Assembly (NCBI GenBank): GCA_035629025.1
Contig: DASPIU010000063.1
Location: 11,166-75,165 of the forward strand
Direction: 5' to 3'
DNA from: Stenotrophomonas_A sp035629025
GTDB taxonomy: Bacteria; Pseudomonadota; Gammaproteobacteria; Xanthomonadales; Xanthomonadaceae
DNA: 64,000 nucleotides
Shown: piece after piece, positions 18,286 through 26,986 of the stretch
Layout: each line of letters opens with the position of its first letter
Position numbering within the stretch: the stretch's first letter is position 1
Made by a program: the position numbers and the translations under genes
Notes under the pieces: generated by a model
What the model was told of the DNA's origin: nothing
What the model saw: only the letters and a program-made list of their open reading frames with translations
The model's database searches: none

Positions 18286-18852
18286 ATGGGCCATCGCCTG
18301 TCGAAGATCTACACGCGCACCGGCGACGACGGCAGCACCGGCCTGGGCGATGGCAGCCGCGTCGGCAAGGACGCACCGCGCGTGGCCGCCTATGGCACGG
18401 TGGACGAGGCCAATTCGGCGATCGGCCTGCTGCTGGCCGCGCCCGGCGTTCCCGAGGACATCGCTGGTCTGCTCACCGCGATCCAGCACCAGCTGTTCGA
18501 TCTTGGCGGCGAGCTGTGCATTCCCGGCCATGCGGCAATGGCCGCGGACGACGTGAGCTGGCTGGAACAACGCCTGGACGCCTACAACCAGGACCTGCCA
18601 CCGCTCAAGGACTTCATCCTGCCGGCCGGCGGCGAGGCCGCGGCGCGCTGCCACCTGGCGCGCACCATCGTGCGCCGCGCCGAACGCGAGACCGTGGCGC
18701 TGTCGCGACTGGAACCGGTGCGCGCCGAAGCCATCGGCTACCTCAACCGCCTGTCGGACCTGCTGTTCGTGCTGGCGCGGGTGCTGGCCCGCGGCGCCGG
18801 CCACGGCGAGGTGCTGTGGCAGCACCAGCACCGCCACCCGGGCCAGGCCTGA
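18286..18852 (+). CDS. PduO-type cob(I)alamin adenosyltransferase
   Basis: Transfers the adenosyl group of ATP to cob(I)alamin to make coenzyme B12. The protein has 188 residues. The ATP-binding N-terminus SKIYTRTGDDGSTGLGDG and the following RVGKDAPRVAAYGTVDEANS are diagnostic of the PduO/MMAB fold. The C-terminal LARTIVRRAERETVAL and YLNRLSDLLFVLARVL segments complete the trimeric bundle. The ATG at 18286 is 13 bp after the BtuM-like gene, which suggests import followed directly by adenosylation of cobalamin. Confidence 0.93.
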   Translation: MGHRLSKIYTRTGDDGSTGLGDGSRVGKDAPRVAAYGTVDEANSAIGLLLAAPGVPEDIAGLLTAIQHQLFDLGGELCIPGHAAMAADDVSWLEQRLDAYNQDLPPLKDFILPAGGEAAARCHLARTIVRRAERETVALSRLEPVRAEAIGYLNRLSDLLFVLARVLARGAGHGEVLWQHQHRHPGQA

Positions 18853-18893
18853 TGGCGCTGTGCCGCCGCGGGCCGCAGGGCTAGAGTGCCGGC

Positions 18894-19802
18894 ATGCTGG
18901 TCTACACCCATTCGGCCTGCCTGGGCCACGACACCGGCCCGGACCATCCCGAGTCCCCCGCACGACTGCAAGCAGTCGTCGACGCCCTGCGCGAGCAGTT
19001 CCCTGATCTGGAATGGCGCGAGGCGCCGCTGGCCAAGCTCGGCGACCTGTGCCGCGTGCACGACCGCGAGCTGATCGATTCGGTGCTCGAGCCGCCGCTT
19101 GATGCCTACCGCATGCTCGACGTGGACACGGTGATGTCACCGGGCTCGCGTGCGGCGGCGCTGCGCGCGGCCGGGGCCGGCATCGCCGCGGTCGATGCGG
19201 TCATGGCCGGGCAGTCGGCCACCGCCTTCTGCGCGGTGCGCCCGCCCGGGCACCACGCCACCGCGCAACACGCGATGGGCTTCTGCCTGTTCAACAACAT
19301 CGCCGTGGCCGCAGCGCACGCGCGCGAACACCATGGCCTGGAGCGCGTGGCCATCGTCGATTTCGACGTGCACCACGGCAACGGCACCCAGGCCATCTTC
19401 GAGCGTGACCCGGCGGTGCAATATCTCAGCACCCACGAGTCCGGCATCTATCCGCACTCGGGCAGCGTCTACGAACGCGGCGTGGGCAACATCCACAATG
19501 CCCTGCTGCCGCCGGGCAGCGGCGGCTTCCGCTTCCGCAATACCTGGGCCGACCAGATGCTGCCCATCCTCGATGCGTTCTGCCCGCAGCTGTTGCTGAT
19601 CTCGGCCGGCTTCGATGCGCACATGCGTGATCCGCAGGCCGATCTGATGCTCGAAGCCGAGGACTTCGGCTGGCTCACCGCCGAACTGCGCAAGCTCGCG
19701 CAGCGCCACGCCCAGGGCCGGGTGGTGTCGATGCTGGAGGGCGGATACGACCTGCAGGCCCTGCGCGAAAGCAGCGTTGCCCACGTCGCCGCCCTGCGTT
19801 GA
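18894..19802 (+). CDS. Histone deacetylase-family (class II-like) amidohydrolase
   Basis: Zinc-dependent deacetylase of 302 residues, of the bacterial HDAC / acetoin-utilisation / acetylpolyamine amidohydrolase superfamily. The catalytic His pair is in CAVRPPGHHATAQHAMG. Zinc ligands are in VAIVDFDVHHGNGTQ (Asp, His) and ISAGFDAHMRDP (Asp). The substrate-side Tyr lies in MLEGGYDLQAL. All catalytic residues are present, so it is probably active. The substrate (acetyl-lysine or acetyl-polyamine) is unknown. The start lacks a Shine-Dalgarno, but a TAGAGT hexamer ends 6 bases before the ATG. Confidence 0.9.
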   Translation: MLVYTHSACLGHDTGPDHPESPARLQAVVDALREQFPDLEWREAPLAKLGDLCRVHDRELIDSVLEPPLDAYRMLDVDTVMSPGSRAAALRAAGAGIAAVDAVMAGQSATAFCAVRPPGHHATAQHAMGFCLFNNIAVAAAHAREHHGLERVAIVDFDVHHGNGTQAIFERDPAVQYLSTHESGIYPHSGSVYERGVGNIHNALLPPGSGGFRFRNTWADQMLPILDAFCPQLLLISAGFDAHMRDPQADLMLEAEDFGWLTAELRKLAQRHAQGRVVSMLEGGYDLQALRESSVAHVAALR

Positions 19803-19931
19803 GCGCCACGTCGGCGGCCGTGGCCGGCCTGCCGGCCGATGAATCCGGCCGCCACCCCGGAACCGGCCTTCATTGCCCCCATGCAGCCTATGGGGCAAGC
19901 TAGCGGCCGTTTTCCACGTCGATCCCCCCGC

Positions 19932-22322
19932 GTGCGCCGAGCTCTTCGCCTGCTGCCCCTGCCCCTGAGCATCGCCATCTGCCTGCCGGCGATGGCCGAC
20001 GAAAAGCCGTTGAACTGGGACCTCTGCCCGGCCGTGGAGCCGCTGCCCGGCTTCGATCAGGCTCCGCCGGCCGACAAGGCCGCCGCGGCCAATCGCCAGC
20101 AGCTGCCGACCGATGTCGAGGGCGACCAGCTCAGCGGCACGACGACGATCCCGCAGTACCAGGGCAACGTGACCCTCAAGCGCGGCGACCAGTTCCTGCA
20201 CGCCGACACCCTGCGGATGGATACCGAGACCGGCAACTACATCGCCGAAGGCGACGTGCGCTATCAGGATTCGTCGATCCGCATGGTCGCCGACCGCGCC
20301 GAGGGCAACCAGGACACCGACACCCACAAGGTCACCAACATCCGTTACCAGCTGGTGGACCGCCGCGGCAACGGCGGCGCGCAGTCGGTGGACCTGCAGG
20401 GCTCGGTGGGGCAGATGCACCATTCGACCTACACCACCTGCGACCCGTCGCAGCCGATCTGGAAGCTGCGCGCGCCGGAAATCGACGTCGACAACGAAGA
20501 AGGTTTCGGCACCGCGCGTAATGCGGTGTTGCAGATCGGCCGCGTGCCGGTGCTGTGGATGCCGTGGTTCAAGTTTCCCACCGACGACCGCCGCCAGACC
20601 GGCCTGCTGTATCCGAAGCTGTCGATCTCCGGGCGCAACGGCTTCGACTATACCCAGCCGATCTACCTCAACCTGGCGCCGAACTACGACGACACCTTGT
20701 ACCCGCGCTACATGAGCAAGCGCGGCTTCATGCTCGACAACGAATTCCGCTACTTGTACGACGGCGGCCGCGGCGAGCTGCGCACCGCCTACCTGCCCAA
20801 CGACAAGCTGCGCGACAAGGACCGCGGCCGGATCGAATACACCGGCTACCACAACGTCAACAGCCATTGGCAGGCGCGCGCCAGCCTGGCCTGGGTCAGC
20901 GACGAGCGCTATACCGAGGACTTCTCCAGCCGCCTCAACGGCGTGGCCGTGTCCAACCTGCAGAGCGTGGCCGGCATCTACGGCACTGGCGAGTACTGGA
21001 CCGCCGGGCTGATGGCCGACTACTGGCAGCTGACCGACTACACCCTCACCGAAGCGGCCCTGCCCTACAACCGCCAGCCGCGTGCGTTCTTCAACTGGGA
21101 CCAGCCGCTGGGCGAGCTGTTCGATGTCGGCATCTACACCGAAGCCGTGCGCTTCGTGCATGACGATATCCACCCGAAGTTCATCAATGCCGATGGCGAG
21201 TACGAGCGCACTGGCCAGGTCATCGACCAGCCCGGCGGTTCGCGCCTGGACCTCAAGCCGTACATTTCGATGCCGATGGCCGGCGCCGCCTGGTACGTCA
21301 CCCCGACCGTGGCCTGGCGCTACACCACCTACCAGCTGGACCGGGATCTGGCCGAACAGCTGCGCGCCACCGGCGGCAACGGCGACCGCACGCCGACCCG
21401 CAGCCTGCCGATCGCCAGCCTCGACGCCGGCCTGTTCTTCGACCGCGAAACCACGCTGGGCGGCACGTCCTACCTCAACACCCTCGAACCGCGGCTGTTC
21501 TACCTGTACACCCCGTACCGGAACCAGGACAACCTGCCGCTGTTCGACACCCGCGCCTTCACCTTCAGCTGGGGCCAGCTGTTCCGCGACAGCCGCTATA
21601 CCGGCGCCGACCGCCAGAACGACGCCAACCAGCTGACCGTGGCGCTGACCACGCGCCTGCTGCGCCAGTCCGACGGCCGCGAGAAGCTGTCGGCCAGCGT
21701 CGGCCAGATCCTGTATTTCGAGGATTCGCAGGTCACCCTCAACAGCAGCGAGCCGCCGGTGGAGAAGGGCAAGTCGGCCTGGGTGACCGACGTCAACTAC
21801 ATGATCAACGACCGCTGGACGCTGGGCGCGACCTACCAGTGGAACCCGAACTTCCGCCAGGAAGACCTGGCCAGCTTCCGCACCCGCTACCTGCTCGGCA
21901 ACGACGGCATCATCAACCTGTCGTATCGCTACCGCCGCAACACCAGCGACAACACCGACCAGCTCAAGCAGGCCGACTTCTCCTTCCTGTACCCGATCAA
22001 CCCCACCTGGAGCGTGGTCGGCCGCTACTACTACTCGCTGCTGGACCGCAAGCCGCTGGAGATCATCGGCGGCGTGCAGTGGGACAGCTGCTGCCTGGCG
22101 GTGCGGGCTCTGGCCCGGCGCTACGTGCGCAACCGCGAGGGCGACATGAACAACTCGTTCCAGCTGGAGTTCGTCCTGAAGGGGCTCGGCAGTGCTGGCC
22201 AGGACACGGAGCGCACTTTGCGCCGTGCTATTCTCGGCTATTACCGCGACGACCTGTACCTGGTCCCGCCCAGCAACACCACGACCAATCCGGACGATTA
22301 CGATCCGAACCAGATTCCATGA
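19932..22322 (+). CDS. lptD: LPS-assembly outer-membrane protein LptD
   Basis: Outer-membrane barrel that, with LptE, inserts LPS into the outer leaflet. The protein has about 796 residues. The signal peptide RALRLLPLPLSIAICLPAMA resembles Xanthomonas LptD, which makes the GTG at 19932 the likeliest start. ATGs at 19839 and 19881 are open in frame but add poorly conserved residues. The OstA/jellyroll domain runs from GDQLSGTTTIPQYQGNVTLK to about residue 200, followed by the 26-strand barrel. The four disulfide cysteines of the family are present: WDLC, TTCDPS and the adjacent pair in WDSCCL. The stop overlaps the surA start by 4 bp (ATGA). Confidence 0.95.
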   Translation: MRRALRLLPLPLSIAICLPAMADEKPLNWDLCPAVEPLPGFDQAPPADKAAAANRQQLPTDVEGDQLSGTTTIPQYQGNVTLKRGDQFLHADTLRMDTETGNYIAEGDVRYQDSSIRMVADRAEGNQDTDTHKVTNIRYQLVDRRGNGGAQSVDLQGSVGQMHHSTYTTCDPSQPIWKLRAPEIDVDNEEGFGTARNAVLQIGRVPVLWMPWFKFPTDDRRQTGLLYPKLSISGRNGFDYTQPIYLNLAPNYDDTLYPRYMSKRGFMLDNEFRYLYDGGRGELRTAYLPNDKLRDKDRGRIEYTGYHNVNSHWQARASLAWVSDERYTEDFSSRLNGVAVSNLQSVAGIYGTGEYWTAGLMADYWQLTDYTLTEAALPYNRQPRAFFNWDQPLGELFDVGIYTEAVRFVHDDIHPKFINADGEYERTGQVIDQPGGSRLDLKPYISMPMAGAAWYVTPTVAWRYTTYQLDRDLAEQLRATGGNGDRTPTRSLPIASLDAGLFFDRETTLGGTSYLNTLEPRLFYLYTPYRNQDNLPLFDTRAFTFSWGQLFRDSRYTGADRQNDANQLTVALTTRLLRQSDGREKLSASVGQILYFEDSQVTLNSSEPPVEKGKSAWVTDVNYMINDRWTLGATYQWNPNFRQEDLASFRTRYLLGNDGIINLSYRYRRNTSDNTDQLKQADFSFLYPINPTWSVVGRYYYSLLDRKPLEIIGGVQWDSCCLAVRALARRYVRNREGDMNNSFQLEFVLKGLGSAGQDTERTLRRAILGYYRDDLYLVPPSNTTTNPDDYDPNQIP

Positions 22323-23698
22323 CCAGACCCATTCCCGCTTTGCTTGCCTCGCTGCTGGTCGTGGCCAGCGTCATCCCCTCACTGGCCTTCGCCCAGGCCG
22401 CCCCGGCCTCCGAGCCGCTGGACCGCATCGCCGCCATCGTCGATGAGGACGTGATCCTGCAGAGCGAGCTGGACCGCGCCCTGGCCAACGTGCGCGGCCA
22501 GTACGCCGGGCGCGAGAACCAGCTGCCGCCGGCCGACGTGCTGCAGCGGCAGGTGCTTGAGCGCCTGGTGCTGGTCAAGCTGCAGGTCGCCCGCGCCGAG
22601 AGCAGCGGCATCAAGGTCAGCGACGACGAGCTCAACCGCGCCATCGGCAGCATTGCCCAGCAGAATGGCACCACCGTCGAGGGCCTGCGTCAGAAGCTGG
22701 CCGCCGACGGCCTGCCCTATGCCGACTTCCGCCGCTCGGTGCGCGAGGAAATCACCGTGCAGCGCCTGCGCCAGAGCTTTGCGCAGAGCCGCATCAGCGT
22801 CAGCGAGGCCGAGGTCGACGCGGCCCAGGCGCAGCAGTCCAGCGGCGGCACCCAGTACCACCTGGCGCACATCCTGGTCGGCCTGCCGGAAGGCGCCACG
22901 GCCGAGCAGATCGCCACCGGCCAGCAGAAGATCGAAGGCGTCAAGAACCTGATCGACAAGGGCGAGCTGGACTTCTCCGCCGCCGCGGTGCGCTATTCCG
23001 ACAGCCCCAACGCGCTGGAAGGCGGCGACCTGGGCTGGCGCGCGGCCGATGAGATTCCCAATGCGTTCGCGCAGCTGATCAAGGACATGCAGCCCGGCCA
23101 GATCGCCGGCCCGCTGCGCGGTCCCAGCGGCTTCCAGCTGCTGAAGCTGGTGGAAGTGCGCAGCGGCCAGTCCAATGCGCAGTCGCAGATGGTCACCGAG
23201 TTCCATGCGCGCCACATCCTGGTGCGCGTCAACGAGAGCCAGAGCGAAGCGGCGGCCAAGGCCAAGATCGACACCCTGCGTGCGCGCATCGAAGGCGGCG
23301 CCGACTTCCAGACCGTGGCCAAGGAGTCCTCCGAGGACGCCAACAGCCGTGGTCAGGGCGGCGACCTGGGCTGGTTCCCTGCCGATGCCTTCGGCCCGGA
23401 TTTCGGCCGCCAGGTGTCCGCGCTGAGCGACGGCGGCATCTCGCAGCCGTTCCGCACCGAGGCCGGCTGGCACGTGGTGCAGCTGGTGGGCCGTCGCGAG
23501 ACGGACATGGGCAACCAGAACGAGCGCGCGCAGCTGCGCGAGACCATCGGCCGGCGCAAGCTGGAAGAGGAATACAACCGCTTCCTGCAGGAAATGCGTG
23601 GCGAGGCCTATGTCAGCTTCCGCACCGGTGACCGCGCCGACGACAACGCGACCGCGCAGCCCACGCCGGCCACTCCGGCGCCGACGCCCGGCAACTGA
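22319..23698 (+). CDS. surA: Periplasmic chaperone / peptidyl-prolyl isomerase SurA
   Basis: Chaperone that escorts outer-membrane proteins, LptD included, to the BAM complex. The protein has 459 residues. A signal peptide (LLASLLVVASVIPSLAFAQA) is followed by the N-domain LDRIAAIVDEDVILQSELDR. Two parvulin domains follow, marked by QYHLAHILVGLP and FHARHILVRVN with the matching GGDLGWRAADEIP and GGDLGWFPADAFG. An acidic/Pro tail TPATPAPTPGN ends the protein. Overlap with lptD by 4 bp indicates translational coupling, as in other gammaproteobacteria. Confidence 0.97.
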   Translation: MTRPIPALLASLLVVASVIPSLAFAQAAPASEPLDRIAAIVDEDVILQSELDRALANVRGQYAGRENQLPPADVLQRQVLERLVLVKLQVARAESSGIKVSDDELNRAIGSIAQQNGTTVEGLRQKLAADGLPYADFRRSVREEITVQRLRQSFAQSRISVSEAEVDAAQAQQSSGGTQYHLAHILVGLPEGATAEQIATGQQKIEGVKNLIDKGELDFSAAAVRYSDSPNALEGGDLGWRAADEIPNAFAQLIKDMQPGQIAGPLRGPSGFQLLKLVEVRSGQSNAQSQMVTEFHARHILVRVNESQSEAAAKAKIDTLRARIEGGADFQTVAKESSEDANSRGQGGDLGWFPADAFGPDFGRQVSALSDGGISQPFRTEAGWHVVQLVGRRETDMGNQNERAQLRETIGRRKLEEEYNRFLQEMRGEAYVSFRTGDRADDNATAQPTPATPAPTPGN

Positions 23699-23701
23699 GC
23701 C

Positions 23702-24691
23702 GTGCACCCGCCCGCCCTCGCGCTGGTAGCGGGCGAGCCGGCGGGCATCGGGCCGGAGCTTTGCATCCGGCTCGCACAGCAGCCGCGCACTGACTGCCGG
23801 CTGCTCGCCTTCGCCGACCCCGACAACCTCGCCCAGGCCGCCCATGCCCTGGGCCTGCCGTTTCGCGCGCTGCCGCCCGACGCCCTCCCTGCCCGGCCCG
23901 GCGACCTCGCCGTGCAGCCGGTTGCCCTGGCCCGACCCAGTCGCTTCGGCGAGCCCGACCCGGCCAACGCCGCCGCCGTGATCGCGGCCCTGCGCGCTGG
24001 CGCGGCGGCCTGCCTGGAAGGGCGGCTGGACGGCATCGTCACCGGCCCGGTGCACAAGGCGGTGATCAACGAAGGCGGCATTGCCTATACCGGCACCACC
24101 GAGCTGCTGGCCGAACAGGCCGGCACCGACGTGGTGATGATGCTGGCCAACGACATCGTCCGCGTCGCCCTGGTTACCACCCACCTGCCCCTGCGCGCGG
24201 TGGCCGATGCGGTGACCGGCGCGGCGCTGACGCGGTGCCTGGAGATCACCTGGCAGGCGCTGCGTGGGCAGTTCGGCCTGGCCGCGCCGCGCATCGCCGT
24301 GCTCGGGCTCAACCCGCATGCCGGCGAGGGCGGGCATCTGGGCCGCGAGGAACTGGACGTGATGATCCCCGTGCTCGATGCGCTGCGTGCGCGCGGCATG
24401 GACCTGAGCGGCCCGCTGCCGGCTGACACCGCGTTCCTGCCGCAGAAGCTGCGCGGTTTCGATGCGGTGGTCGCGATGTACCACGACCAGGGCCTGCCGG
24501 TACTCAAGTACAGCGGCTTTGAGCAGGCAGTGAACATCACCCTCGGCCTGCCCTACCCGCGCGTGGCCGTGGACCATGGCACCGCGCTGGACCTGGCCGG
24601 ACGCGGCGTGGCCGATCCTTCCAGCCTGTTGGCGGCCACTTCGCTATGTGCGCGGCTGGCCGCCGCGCGCAGGGCCTCGCGCGCGGCGTGA
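23702..24691 (+). CDS. pdxA: 4-hydroxythreonine-4-phosphate dehydrogenase
   Basis: NAD-dependent, metal-requiring enzyme of pyridoxal phosphate synthesis, 329 residues. The start is a GTG three bases after the surA stop. Diagnostic blocks are LALVAGEPAGIGPELCIRLA, IVTGPVHKAVINEGG, TTHLPLRAV (a metal His), LNPHAGEGGHLGREE (metal His and phosphate contacts) and AMYHDQGLPVLKY with the third metal His. It is part of the lptD-surA-pdxA-rsmA-apaG-apaH cluster. Confidence 0.95.
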   Translation: MHPPALALVAGEPAGIGPELCIRLAQQPRTDCRLLAFADPDNLAQAAHALGLPFRALPPDALPARPGDLAVQPVALARPSRFGEPDPANAAAVIAALRAGAAACLEGRLDGIVTGPVHKAVINEGGIAYTGTTELLAEQAGTDVVMMLANDIVRVALVTTHLPLRAVADAVTGAALTRCLEITWQALRGQFGLAAPRIAVLGLNPHAGEGGHLGREELDVMIPVLDALRARGMDLSGPLPADTAFLPQKLRGFDAVVAMYHDQGLPVLKYSGFEQAVNITLGLPYPRVAVDHGTALDLAGRGVADPSSLLAATSLCARLAAARRASRAA

Positions 24692-24746
24692 GCCGGAAGT
24701 GGCGGGATTCCGCCGCAATCCACGCTGCAACCTCTAGAATTTCCCG

Positions 24747-25559
24747 ATGACCCGTCCGCTTTCTCCCCCGCCGGCTTCCGGTTTCAGTGTCCCGGCGAAG
24801 AAGTCGCTGGGCCAGCACTTCCTGGCCGACCGCCATTACATCGACCGCATTGTCCAGGCCGTGGACCCGAAGCCGGGCCAGCGCCTGGTCGAGATCGGCC
24901 CGGGCCAGGGCGCGATCACCCTGCCGTTGCTGCGCCGCCATGGCGAGCTGACGGTGATCGAGTTCGACCGCGACCTGATTGCCCCGCTCACCGCCGCCGC
25001 CGCGCCGCTGGGCGAGCTGACGATCATCCACCGCGACGTGCTGTCGGTGGATTTCACCGCGCTGGCCGCGGGCACACCGATTCGCCTGGTTGGCAACCTG
25101 CCGTACAACATTTCCTCGCCGATCCTGTTCCATGCCCTGGACCACGCCGCCGCCGTGGCCGACATGCACTTCATGCTGCAGAAGGAAGTGGTCGACCGCA
25201 TGGCCGCCGCCCCCGGCAGCAAGGTCTATGGCCGCCTCAGCGTGATGCTGCAGGCCTGGTGCGAGGTGACCTCGCTGTTCGTGGTGCCGCCGGGCGCGTT
25301 CCGGCCGCCGCCCAAGGTGGATTCGGCGGTGGTGCGGCTGGTGCCGCGCCCCGCTGCCGAAGTCGGCATCCGCGACCGCGCGCGCTTTGCCGACGTGGTG
25401 CGCGCCGCCTTCGGCCAGCGCCGCAAGACCTTGCGCAATGCGCTGTCCACCGTCTGCGATGCACGCCATTTCGAGGCAGCCGGGGTCCGCGCCGATGCGC
25501 GGGCCGAGCAGCTGGAAGTGGCCGATTTCATCCGCCTGGCCAATGTGGACGTGGCTTGA
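24747..25559 (+). CDS. rsmA: 16S rRNA dimethyladenosine (A1518/A1519) methyltransferase
   Basis: Dimethylates two adjacent adenines in helix 45 of 16S rRNA. It confers kasugamycin sensitivity. The protein has 270 residues. SAM motif I is VEIGPGQGAITLPLL, the catalytic NLPY is in LVGNLPYNISSPILF, and KKSLGQHFLADRHYIDRIV is the typical N-terminus. No Shine-Dalgarno is visible. Instead TAGAAT (24735-24740) ends exactly 6 bases before the ATG, so the mRNA may start at the initiation codon. Confidence 0.96.
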   Translation: MTRPLSPPPASGFSVPAKKSLGQHFLADRHYIDRIVQAVDPKPGQRLVEIGPGQGAITLPLLRRHGELTVIEFDRDLIAPLTAAAAPLGELTIIHRDVLSVDFTALAAGTPIRLVGNLPYNISSPILFHALDHAAAVADMHFMLQKEVVDRMAAAPGSKVYGRLSVMLQAWCEVTSLFVVPPGAFRPPPKVDSAVVRLVPRPAAEVGIRDRARFADVVRAAFGQRRKTLRNALSTVCDARHFEAAGVRADARAEQLEVADFIRLANVDVA

Positions 25560-25593
25560 CGTGACCTCAATGCCGTTTGCTTACACTGACCCC

Positions 25594-25977
25594 ATGCCAC
25601 GCCCCCCGCGCTACGAGATCCAGGTCGAGGTGAGGCCGCGGTTCCTGGACGATCCCAATGCCGCCCTGCAGGGCCGGTATGCGTTCGCCTATGACATCCG
25701 CATCGTCAACACCGGCGACATCGGTGCACGCCTGGTGGCGCGGCACTGGGAAATCGATCACGGCAATGGTCGCGTCGAGCATGTGGATGGCGAAGGCGTG
25801 GTCGGCGAACAGCCCTGGCTGCGGCCGGGCGAGGACTTCCGCTACACCTCGGCGGTGCTGCTGGATACCGACGACGGGCTGATGCAGGGCCACTACGAGC
25901 TGGTGGCCGACGACGGCACCGCCTTCACCGCCGCGATCGCCGCCTTCGTGCTGGCGACGCCCCGGACCTTGCACTGA
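25594..25977 (+). CDS. apaG: ApaG-domain protein
   Basis: Small beta-sandwich protein of 127 residues encoded next to apaH in many proteobacteria. Its biochemical role is not settled (Co2+/Mg2+ effects are reported). The chosen start gives MPRPPRYEIQVEV, matching the recalled Xanthomonas ApaG register residue for residue. An in-frame ATG at 25570 would add eight residues. The conserved core is present: LVARHWEIDHGNGRVEHVDG, GVVGEQPWLRPGEDFRYTS and GHYELVADDGT. TACACT (25582-25587) ends 6 bases before the ATG. Confidence 0.92.
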   Translation: MPRPPRYEIQVEVRPRFLDDPNAALQGRYAFAYDIRIVNTGDIGARLVARHWEIDHGNGRVEHVDGEGVVGEQPWLRPGEDFRYTSAVLLDTDDGLMQGHYELVADDGTAFTAAIAAFVLATPRTLH

Positions 25978-25990
25978 TGGGGGCCCGGGC

Positions 25991-26986
25991 ATGAGCGTGT
26001 GGGCCATCGGCGACCTGCAGGGCTGCTACGACGTCACCCAGCGCCTGCTGGAGAAGATCCGCTTCGACCCGGCCAGCGACCGGCTGTGGTTCTGCGGCGA
26101 TCTGGTCAACCGCGGTGGGCAGTCGCTGGAGACGCTGCGGCTGGTGCATTCGTTGCGCGAGCAGAGTGTGGTGGTGCTGGGCAACCACGATCTGTCGCTG
26201 CTGGCGGTGGGCGCGCGCTCGGAAGAAGAGCAGCGCAAGGTCAACCCGGATCTGTTGCGGGTGGTGCAGGCCGAGGATCGCGACGTGCTGCTGGACTGGC
26301 TGCGGATGCAGAAGCTGGTGCACGTGGACCGCGCGCTGGGCTGGATGATGGTGCATGCGGGGCTGGCGCCGAAGTGGACGACGCAGTTGGCGGAGAAGCA
26401 TGCGCGCGAGGTCGAACAGCAGTTGCAGGGCAATGCGTATCGCAAGCTGTTGCGCAACATGTACGGCGACCGCCCGGGCTGGTCGCCGGGGTTGAGTGGG
26501 CACGACCGCAGCCGCGCGATCATCAATCTGCTGACACGGATGCGCTATTGCACGCCGCGCGGACGCATCGCGACCGAGGACAAGGGCACGCCGGGGACCC
26601 AGGCACAGGGCCTGTATCCGTGGTTCGAGGTACCGGGGCGCGTCGAGCGTGACCTGAAGATCGTGTGCGGGCATTGGTCGACACTGGGCCTGACGATCAC
26701 CCAGGGCGTGCACGCGATCGACACTGGCGCGGTATGGGGCGGCAAGTTGACGGCCTTGCAGCTGGACACGGAAGAATTGCGCGTGGTGCAGGTGCCGGGT
26801 CGTGAAGTGCAGGGCCCGCCGCCGGTGGCGCGGGCGCCGCGGCCGCCGCGCGAGGGCAATCGTGGTGGTGGTGGGCAGGGCCAAGGCCAGGGTCGCCAGC
26901 ACGGCCAGGAGCGGCAGCGGCGCGAGCGGCAGGGGCCGCGCGCGCCTGCGGATGCGGGTGGTGCGGCGGGAGAGGCTGCGGAATAG
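25991..26986 (+). CDS. apaH: Symmetrical Ap4A hydrolase with RG/Q-rich C-terminal tail
   Basis: Hydrolyses diadenosine tetraphosphate to two ADP and, as shown for E. coli ApaH, removes Np4 caps from RNA. The protein has 331 residues. The metallophosphatase core (residues 1-275) shows MSVWAIGDLQGCYD, WFCGDLVNRGGQS and VVLGNHDLSLLAVG, the three metal-binding blocks, and later MMVHAGLAP and CGHWSTLGL. About 55 extra residues form a low-complexity, Arg/Gly/Gln-rich tail (NRGGGGQGQGQGRQHGQ and onward) absent from the usual 280-residue enzyme. It lies 13 bp after apaG, in the same operon. Confidence 0.95.
   Translation: MSVWAIGDLQGCYDVTQRLLEKIRFDPASDRLWFCGDLVNRGGQSLETLRLVHSLREQSVVVLGNHDLSLLAVGARSEEEQRKVNPDLLRVVQAEDRDVLLDWLRMQKLVHVDRALGWMMVHAGLAPKWTTQLAEKHAREVEQQLQGNAYRKLLRNMYGDRPGWSPGLSGHDRSRAIINLLTRMRYCTPRGRIATEDKGTPGTQAQGLYPWFEVPGRVERDLKIVCGHWSTLGLTITQGVHAIDTGAVWGGKLTALQLDTEELRVVQVPGREVQGPPPVARAPRPPREGNRGGGGQGQGQGRQHGQERQRRERQGPRAPADAGGAAGEAAE

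Noticed and set aside
22379..24577. Long minus-strand open frame across surA and pdxA
   Set aside because: Antisense shadow of two secure genes; the translation has no recognisable domain.
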